Origin: Nanoarchaeales archaeon
GTDB taxonomy: Archaea; Nanobdellota; Nanobdellia; Woesearchaeales; UBA583
Direction: 5' to 3'
DNA length: 10,187 nt
NCBI GenBank assembly: GCA_013215525.1
Contig: JABSQY010000063.1
Coordinates: forward strand, 1-10,187
This document shows, in pieces, positions 6,579 through 10,187 of the stretch. The notes under the pieces are model-generated. The model saw nothing but the letters and a program-made list of their open reading frames with translations. It was not told the origin of the DNA and did not search any database. Numbering within the stretch: position 1 is the first letter of the stretch; every line of letters begins with the position of its first letter. The position numbers and the translations under genes are program-made.

Positions 6579-6600
6579 TAGATTTATATAATTTAATCTA
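6579..6600 (+). promoter_or_regulatory. TATA box flanked by inverted repeat, before 52-codon ORF
   Basis: TTTATATAA (6583-6591) is centred 26 bases before the ATG at 6613. It is embraced by TAGATT (6579-6584) and AATCTA (6595-6600), a 6-bp inverted repeat. The symmetry around the TBP site could be an operator, or chance in AT-rich DNA. Confidence 0.45.
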
Positions 6601-6612
6601 CTATTTTAAATT

Positions 6613-6771
6613 ATGGAAATCCAAGAACAATTAGATTTTGACATCAGCCAAGGTTTAATCAAAGCGATAAAAGAAAAAAAAGAACAATTAGAACAAAAAA
6701 ACTTTATAAAATTATTAATTGAATCTATAAACTTTGAGCATAATGAAATTTTCTCAAAAGAAAATAAATAA
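6613..6771 (+). CDS. Small uncharacterised charged protein (52 aa)
   Basis: The frame begins MEIQEQLDFDISQGLIKAIK and ends EIFSKENK. It predicts a short, soluble, mostly helical protein. Lys and Glu are abundant, with EKKEQLEQK at about 21-29, and FIKLLIESI (31-39) may form an amphipathic helix. No family was recognised. Support for it being real comes from a TATA box 26 bases before the ATG and from ordinary archaeal codon use. The opposite-strand frame over the same bases is rich in Phe, Ser and Ile and looks like a shadow. It stands alone between DUF4336 and tRNA-Arg. It could be a small regulator, but nothing in the sequence shows that. Confidence 0.55.
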   Translation: MEIQEQLDFDISQGLIKAIKEKKEQLEQKNFIKLLIESINFEHNEIFSKENK

Positions 6772-6804
6772 ATTAAGTATAAAATAAAAAACCACCAAAA
6801 TTTC

Positions 6805-6825
6805 ATTTATTGTTAAACAATAAAT
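6805..6825. repeat. 21-base near-perfect palindrome
   Basis: ATTTATTGTT (6805-6814) and AACAATAAAT (6816-6825) are exact inverted copies around a single base. On the minus strand the palindrome follows tRNA-Arg and the GC-rich hairpin and is itself followed by T-rich sequence. It may therefore end the tRNA transcript. It could also be a binding site or the end of the small-ORF transcript. Confidence 0.55.
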
Positions 6826-6861
6826 ACAGATTCTCTCGGGGTGGCATTGAAAGAATCTGTA
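6825..6861. ncRNA. GC-rich stem-loop beside tRNA-Arg, possible structured RNA
   Basis: ACAGATTCT (6826-6834) and AGAATCTGT (6852-6860) form a perfect 9-bp stem, ten with the flanking T-A pair. The 17-base loop contains CGGGGTGGC. The loop is strikingly GC-rich for this DNA, and the element lies only a few bases from the 3' end of tRNA-Arg. On the minus strand it would be co-transcribed with the tRNA. No C/D-box motifs or clear H/ACA pocket were found, so the RNA class is unknown. The strand is undetermined. Confidence 0.4.
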
Positions 6862-6863
6862 AA

Positions 6864-6936
6864 GACCTTGCCGGGATTCGAACCCGGGCCGGTGGGGCCG
6901 AAACCCACAACACTATCCAGACTATGCTACAAGGTC
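6864..6936 (-). tRNA. tRNA-Arg(UCG)
   Basis: This is a full cloverleaf of 73 bases on the minus strand. The acceptor stem GACCTTG/CAAGGTC is perfect over seven pairs. The D stem GCAT/GTGT uses G-U pairs, and the D loop carries GG then A20. The anticodon stem GTGGG/CCCAC encloses TTTCGGC, giving anticodon TCG, which reads CGA. The variable loop is the four bases CGGC. The T stem is CCGGG/CCCGG with loop TTCGAAT. A20 and C35 are arginine identity positions in other organisms and agree with the anticodon. There is no intron and no encoded CCA; the base following the acceptor (6863) reads T on this strand. A TATA-like ATTTATTC lies about 25 bases upstream (6958-6965), and a stronger TTTATAAA at 6996-7003. 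Confidence 0.95.
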
Positions 6937-6995
6937 AAGCATAAATAAATATTAAAGAATAAATCTCTTCAATAATATAATTTAATTAAACTCAC

Positions 6996-7003
6996 TTTAT
7001 AAA
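6996..7003 (-). promoter_or_regulatory. TATA box, possible tRNA-Arg promoter
   Basis: TTTATAAA in the context CATATTTATAAA (minus strand) matches the box found 29 bases before the 534-residue surface-protein gene. If used for tRNA-Arg it would give a short precursor leader of about 35-40 bases. The rest of 6937-7026 shows only AT-rich spacer. Confidence 0.35.
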
Positions 7004-7026
7004 TATGATTATTTTAAAATTAAAGA

Positions 7027-7191
7027 CTACTCTAATTTTAATAATATTTTACGTTTTTTATAAAGCATCATAACATACATAAAAATAATACAGATACCTA
7101 AAAAGATTGCAACTTTTGTCCAAACAATATAATTTGAAATATTCATATCATAAATTTTATTTTTCCTAACTAAAAATATATATATACTCAT
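7027..7191 (-). pseudogene. C-terminal membrane-anchor part of frameshifted surface protein
   Basis: The frame from ATG 7191 gives 54 residues: MSIYIFLVRKNKIYDMNISN, then a single hydrophobic helix (YIVWTKVAIFLGICIIFMYV), then YKKRKILLKLE as a basic cytoplasmic tail. It overlaps the end of the upstream reading frame by 26 bases in another phase. By itself it would be a tiny membrane protein. It makes better sense as the missing anchor of the exported protein encoded just upstream. A one-base loss or a two-base gain in the A5/(TA)5 tract at 7172-7186 would join them into one protein of about 185-190 residues. Whether the break is a true mutation, a phase-variable state or an assembly error cannot be decided here. 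Confidence 0.45.
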
Positions 7192-7588
7192 CTTTATAAC
7201 CTGTAAACTCTGAACTAAAAGAAAAAGTATAGAAACCACCTTCAAGACTTAAATTTTTAAATTTTGGAAAACTATCATAAAACTCAAGTGAAGTTATAAT
7301 AAGTAACCTATTAGAATAATTTAAAATCGATGTTCCATTTCCACTAATCAACTCATAATTTAAAGTTACATTCGTATGAGTTAATCCATAATTATCAAAA
7401 TAAAAAAAACCTCCAAATTCATCCAAACTTTGAAAAATTAAAGAATCTGGAACAAAAGAAATATCTAATAAATCTACAGGAACCTTACTATCATCGAGAT
7501 CTGAAACAGAATAAAAAAAAAATAAACTAAAAATAAAACATAATATTAATAAAATAAAAAAAGTGAAATGATTATTTTTGGCATACAT
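7166..7588 (-). CDS. Exported or membrane-anchored protein, N-terminal part of probable frameshifted gene
   Basis: The frame encodes 140 residues: MYAKNNH, a long hydrophobic helix (about 8-28, FTFFILLILCFIFSLFFFYS) acting as signal or anchor, then an extracellular beta-rich domain with several N-x-S/T sites (HTNVTLNYEL, NGTSILNYSN, NLSLEGGFYTFSFSS). The family is not recognised. It ends abruptly at YIYIFS just after an A5/(TA)5 tract. The next frame supplies a C-terminal membrane helix with a basic tail. The complete protein would thus have an N-terminal signal, an external domain and a C-terminal anchor, like the larger surface protein upstream. No strong TATA box was seen before ATG 7588. 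The 155-base gap to the upstream gene (7589-7743) contains nothing else identifiable. Confidence 0.6.
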   Translation of the reverse strand: MYAKNNHFTFFILLILCFIFSLFFFYSVSDLDDSKVPVDLLDISFVPDSLIFQSLDEFGGFFYFDNYGLTHTNVTLNYELISGNGTSILNYSNRLLIITSLEFYDSFPKFKNLSLEGGFYTFSFSSEFTGYKDEYIYIFS

Positions 7589-7743
7589 AAATTTTAAAAA
7601 ATTTCTAAGATAAAAAATTTAATGTTTAAAATCACAACCTAAAATACACTACTACAAAAGTAAAAATTAACTTTTAGAAAAATAAAAATAAAAAAAAGTA
7701 GAATAATTAATGAACTAATAAAGTAATAAATTACTCAATTTAA

Positions 7744-9348
7744 CTAATACAAAAGATCAATAACCAAAAGTACAATTACAATAACACCCAAAAAATAAGA
7801 GATTTTAGACACATTATTAGAAATTGGGGCGCTCTCAACATTAGAATTAATAATAATTGTCTTATACACTTTAGTATTAATAATCCCAAACACCTCTGGC
7901 ACATAAAGCAATTCATCACCAAACACAACTTCATAACTAATACTCCACTCATCATCAACACCAAGATTTTTAATCACCCAACTTCTATTTAAATTTTTAT
8001 CTGTAACACCACTATCAATAATATGAATATCAGTTAAATTAATAGTACCAATATTTTTAACTTTAATAGTAACTATAGTATTTTCATCTTCATAAGTAAT
8101 CACTTTCTCAACAAATAACTTTTTCCCAACAAAATCCAAATCATTCACAACACTAACTGAATTTGAAAACTCAACATTAGCATAATCATACGAAAGTTTT
8201 GCTGGCGTAAAATAAAAAATTTCTTCTAAAAATTGTTTAGATAAATTTAAACTATACTCTAACTCAATTGTTTCATACTGGTTAATTTTATCAATCTTTT
8301 TAAAAAAAAACTTATCAGAACTATTAACTAATTTAAACACATCAATAAAATAATCCTCAATAACTAAATCATAAAGTGGAACATCATTAACATTTCTAAT
8401 AAGTAAAGTCATAGTAAACACATCATTAACATCAACAATCCAATCCGACACATACTTAGTAATCTGTAAAGGTTTCTCTCTCTTTTCTACACGAAATTCC
8501 TCTATCTCATTATCTCTATCACCATAATCAACTTTTCTCTCTCGATACTCAATACGAACATTAGATAACAAATCAAAGTATGTAACAATACTATACTCAA
8601 GCCAATACACAGAAGTATCATCTGAAAAGTAATCTCTCCCCATAAATTTAAAATTTCCTTTAGGTTCAATCAAATCAGCTTTAAAAGAATTAAGTAAATT
8701 ATCAGTTTGTCTAAAATCTAAATAATCAGTATAATCAGTTTTATACAAATATAAATAATCAATTTTTACATTAAAATCAGTAGGATTAATCCCTATAATC
8801 CAAACATCACGAATACTTACAGTTGTAGAATTTGAGTCTTGTCGTTCAAGCTTATTTAAGGATGCATGCCTCATTGGAGAAAAATATAAATCAGATGTAT
8901 ACCACTCAAATAAAGTCTCACCACTTTTCTCAAACTCCTCAAAAATAGAATCAGAAATTTTCCCACGTAAAATATAATCTACCCTTATAGTTTCCCCAGG
9001 TAAAATCACACGTCCAATCATACCAAAATCGTACACATCAATAGAATACGTTCCAAGTTGTACATCAAAAATTACATTATCATTAAAATCTAAACCATAC
9101 TCATAAATAGAATTACTAGAACTAGGATTTGTAATTTCAAAATAGCCTTCAGCAACTAAATCATATCTATCAGTTCTATGATCATACACAGACACTGTTT
9201 CATCAAAAGTAATACTAACATTCAAAGAATAACCACAACTAATTAAACTAAAAAAAATAAAAAAATAAGTAAATAAAAACTTAAAAATTAAACTAAAAGA
9301 AGAAAATCTTTTTTTCAAATTAATATACAAATCAGTACCACACACCAT
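7744..9348 (-). CDS. Membrane-anchored surface protein with DUF11-like repeats
   Basis: This 534-residue exported protein has an N-terminal signal at about 13-40 (KKRFSSFSLIFKFLFTYFF onward to SCGYS). A first external domain covers about 41-290 and is beta-rich and Asp/Tyr-rich. Two DUF11/CARDB-like Ig-type modules follow. One lies at about 294-400 (ITKYVSDWIVDVNDVFTMTL, IRNVNDVPLYDLVIEDYF). The other lies at about 408-500 (KLFVEKVITYEDENTIVTIK, VKNIGTINLTDIHIID). Both show the typical order of K-x-V, N-x-G/D-x-x-x-L-x-D/x-x-I and a Y-x-V/L end strand. A single C-terminal helix at 515-532 (SYFLGVIVIVLLVIDLLY) has no basic tail. Such proteins form cell-envelope stalks or S-layer-associated structures in archaea; the specific role is unknown. 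The start is supported by the signal peptide and a TATA box 29 bases upstream. It is divergent from the membrane protein at 9455. Confidence 0.75.
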   Translation of the reverse strand: MVCGTDLYINLKKRFSSFSLIFKFLFTYFFIFFSLISCGYSLNVSITFDETVSVYDHRTDRYDLVAEGYFEITNPSSSNSIYEYGLDFNDNVIFDVQLGTYSIDVYDFGMIGRVILPGETIRVDYILRGKISDSIFEEFEKSGETLFEWYTSDLYFSPMRHASLNKLERQDSNSTTVSIRDVWIIGINPTDFNVKIDYLYLYKTDYTDYLDFRQTDNLLNSFKADLIEPKGNFKFMGRDYFSDDTSVYWLEYSIVTYFDLLSNVRIEYRERKVDYGDRDNEIEEFRVEKREKPLQITKYVSDWIVDVNDVFTMTLLIRNVNDVPLYDLVIEDYFIDVFKLVNSSDKFFFKKIDKINQYETIELEYSLNLSKQFLEEIFYFTPAKLSYDYANVEFSNSVSVVNDLDFVGKKLFVEKVITYEDENTIVTIKVKNIGTINLTDIHIIDSGVTDKNLNRSWVIKNLGVDDEWSISYEVVFGDELLYVPEVFGIINTKVYKTIIINSNVESAPISNNVSKISYFLGVIVIVLLVIDLLY

Positions 9349-9372
9349 ATATATATAAAATATAAAAAAGGC

Positions 9373-9384
9373 ATTTATAAATAT
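9373..9384 (-). promoter_or_regulatory. TATA box of DUF11-like surface-protein gene
   Basis: CATATTTATAAA on the minus strand is centred about 29 bases before ATG 9348. The same 12-mer recurs upstream of tRNA-Arg (6996-7007), and 11 of its bases recur near the first GNAT start. Confidence 0.5.
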
Positions 9385-9424
9385 GTTTTATATTTATATA
9401 ATTACATAAACTAAAACAACAAAA

Positions 9425-9434
9425 TTATATAAAC
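9425..9434 (+). promoter_or_regulatory. TATA box of membrane-protein gene
   Basis: TTATATAAAC is centred about 26 bases before ATG 9455, with only A-rich sequence between. This is consistent with a leaderless message from a divergent promoter region. Confidence 0.5.
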
Positions 9435-9454
9435 TAATAAAAATAAAAAACATT

Positions 9455-10187
9455 ATGTACGAGATATTTTTAGACACATTAACAAGAGAGTTTTCTAACG
9501 ATGTAATAAAAGCTGACCCAATTCAAACATTAATTTATTTATTAATTAATTTTATAATTGCATATATCTCCTATAAAATATTTAATCTAATCGGTGAAAA
9601 ATACGATAAACCACAAATAGAAACTAAAAAACTAATGAATTTTTTTATATTTTCATCAATTTACTTTTTCGCATCAGGATTATTTGAAATCTTATCTTTA
9701 TTTTATTTTGCATACCCAATCTCAAAGATTGGAATTCTATTTCAATTTAGTATGATATCAATAATACTATTCGCATTTTACTTTTTATCAAGATATTATT
9801 TATTACTAAGCGTTTTTATCAAATTTTCAAAAAAGAAAATTAACACAGTATCAAGAGAAGTTAAAAACATAATAAAAATAGGAATTGTATTTGACATAGT
9901 AATCTTTTTCCACTTATGGTATAACTATGACAATTTAGTATTATTATACAATTTAATCATATTTGTAATAATTTTTATGTGGATAATCAGACACAGAAAA
10001 CAACGACACAAAACACTGTACACAATTTTTCTATTACTATTAATATTAATATTTAATAGAATAAATTTTATGTTTATACAATTTTCATACTCTGAAATTT
10101 ATTTAATATTTGATATAATAATCTCAGTATTTCTAGTTTCATTATTTATGATTGTATACAGATTAATTGATTATAAAAAAAACATAT
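9455..10187 (+). CDS. Polytopic membrane protein, about seven helices, partial at right edge
   Basis: The frame opens at ATG 9455 and stays open for 244 codons to the end of the window, so the C-terminus is missing. After MYEIFLDTLTREFSNDVIKA come about seven hydrophobic helices, near residues 24-43, 62-82, 90-118, 138-153, 157-175, 187-206 and 212-235. They are separated by basic loops such as SKKKINTVSREVKN (about 125-138) and RHRKQRHK. Under the positive-inside rule these loops would face the cytoplasm. Only helix-type composition and scattered Asp/His/Tyr residues (for example FDIVIFFHLWYNYDN) are visible, and no family was recognised. A seven-helix input domain of a signalling protein is one possibility, since a downstream domain could follow beyond the edge. 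It has its own TATA box and is divergent from the DUF11-like surface-protein gene. Confidence 0.75.
   Translation, partial: MYEIFLDTLTREFSNDVIKADPIQTLIYLLINFIIAYISYKIFNLIGEKYDKPQIETKKLMNFFIFSSIYFFASGLFEILSLFYFAYPISKIGILFQFSMISIILFAFYFLSRYYLLLSVFIKFSKKKINTVSREVKNIIKIGIVFDIVIFFHLWYNYDNLVLLYNLIIFVIIFMWIIRHRKQRHKTLYTIFLLLLILIFNRINFMFIQFSYSEIYLIFDIIISVFLVSLFMIVYRLIDYKKNI

Noticed and set aside
6606..6806. 66-codon minus-strand frame opposite the 52-codon ORF
   Set aside because: Composition (Phe, Ser, Ile, Trp) is typical of the antisense of a Lys/Glu-rich gene. The plus-strand ORF has the better-placed TATA box.
6826..6860. C/D-box or H/ACA guide RNA
   Set aside because: No RUGAUGA/CUGA boxes on either strand and no clear pseudouridylation pocket with a 3' ACA; kept only as an unclassified hairpin.
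7171..7186. Programmed -1 ribosomal frameshift
   Set aside because: The downstream frame is in the +1 phase relative to the upstream one, so the slippery-looking T run would shift to the wrong frame.
7776..7964. 62-codon minus-strand frame inside the DUF11-like surface-protein gene
   Set aside because: Out-of-frame shadow of the second DUF11-like domain.

Overview
The window looks like a piece of a very AT-rich archaeal genome, most likely a small-genome DPANN archaeon of the Woesearchaeota/Pacearchaeota kind. The clues are as follows. The seryl-tRNA synthetase has archaeal/eukaryotic-style motifs 2 and 3. TATA-like boxes sit about 25-27 bases before several ATG codons with no Shine-Dalgarno sequence between them, which suggests leaderless mRNAs. 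There is a tRNA-Arg(UCG) without an encoded CCA. Several proteins are secreted or membrane-anchored, including a NosD-like beta-helix protein and a DUF11-like protein. The taxonomic placement is inference.

Layout. 128-1402 (-) is serS. Upstream of it lies an unusual leader (1403-1648) with a duplicated translation-start segment, an imperfect inverted copy of that segment, a possible 48-codon upstream ORF and a local GC-rich island. Two tandem GNAT-like proteins (1649-2101 and 2133-2579, +) run divergently from serS. They end tail-to-tail with a secreted parallel beta-helix protein (2599-4347, -). Next is an AlkC-type DNA glycosylase with a C-terminal Ig-like domain (4462-5679, -). It is divergent from a DUF4336 metallo-beta-lactamase-like protein (5822-6526, +). 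A hairpin, a 52-residue small ORF (6613-6771, +), two adjacent palindromes and tRNA-Arg(UCG) (6864-6936, -) follow. The right third holds cell-surface proteins: a short exported protein apparently split by a frameshift at a (TA)5 tract (7027-7588, -) and a 534-residue membrane-anchored protein with DUF11-like repeats (7744-9348, -). The last feature is a multi-helix membrane protein that runs off the right edge (9455-10187, +).

How the genes fit together. There is no large operon. Most genes appear to have their own promoter, and the functions are mixed: translation (serS, tRNA-Arg), acetyl transfer, alkylation repair and cell envelope. The most unusual element is the serS leader. A central segment there could pair either with an upstream decoy copy of the ribosome-binding site and start codon or with the real one, as a translational switch would. 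This has been read from sequence only; no folding or conservation analysis was done.
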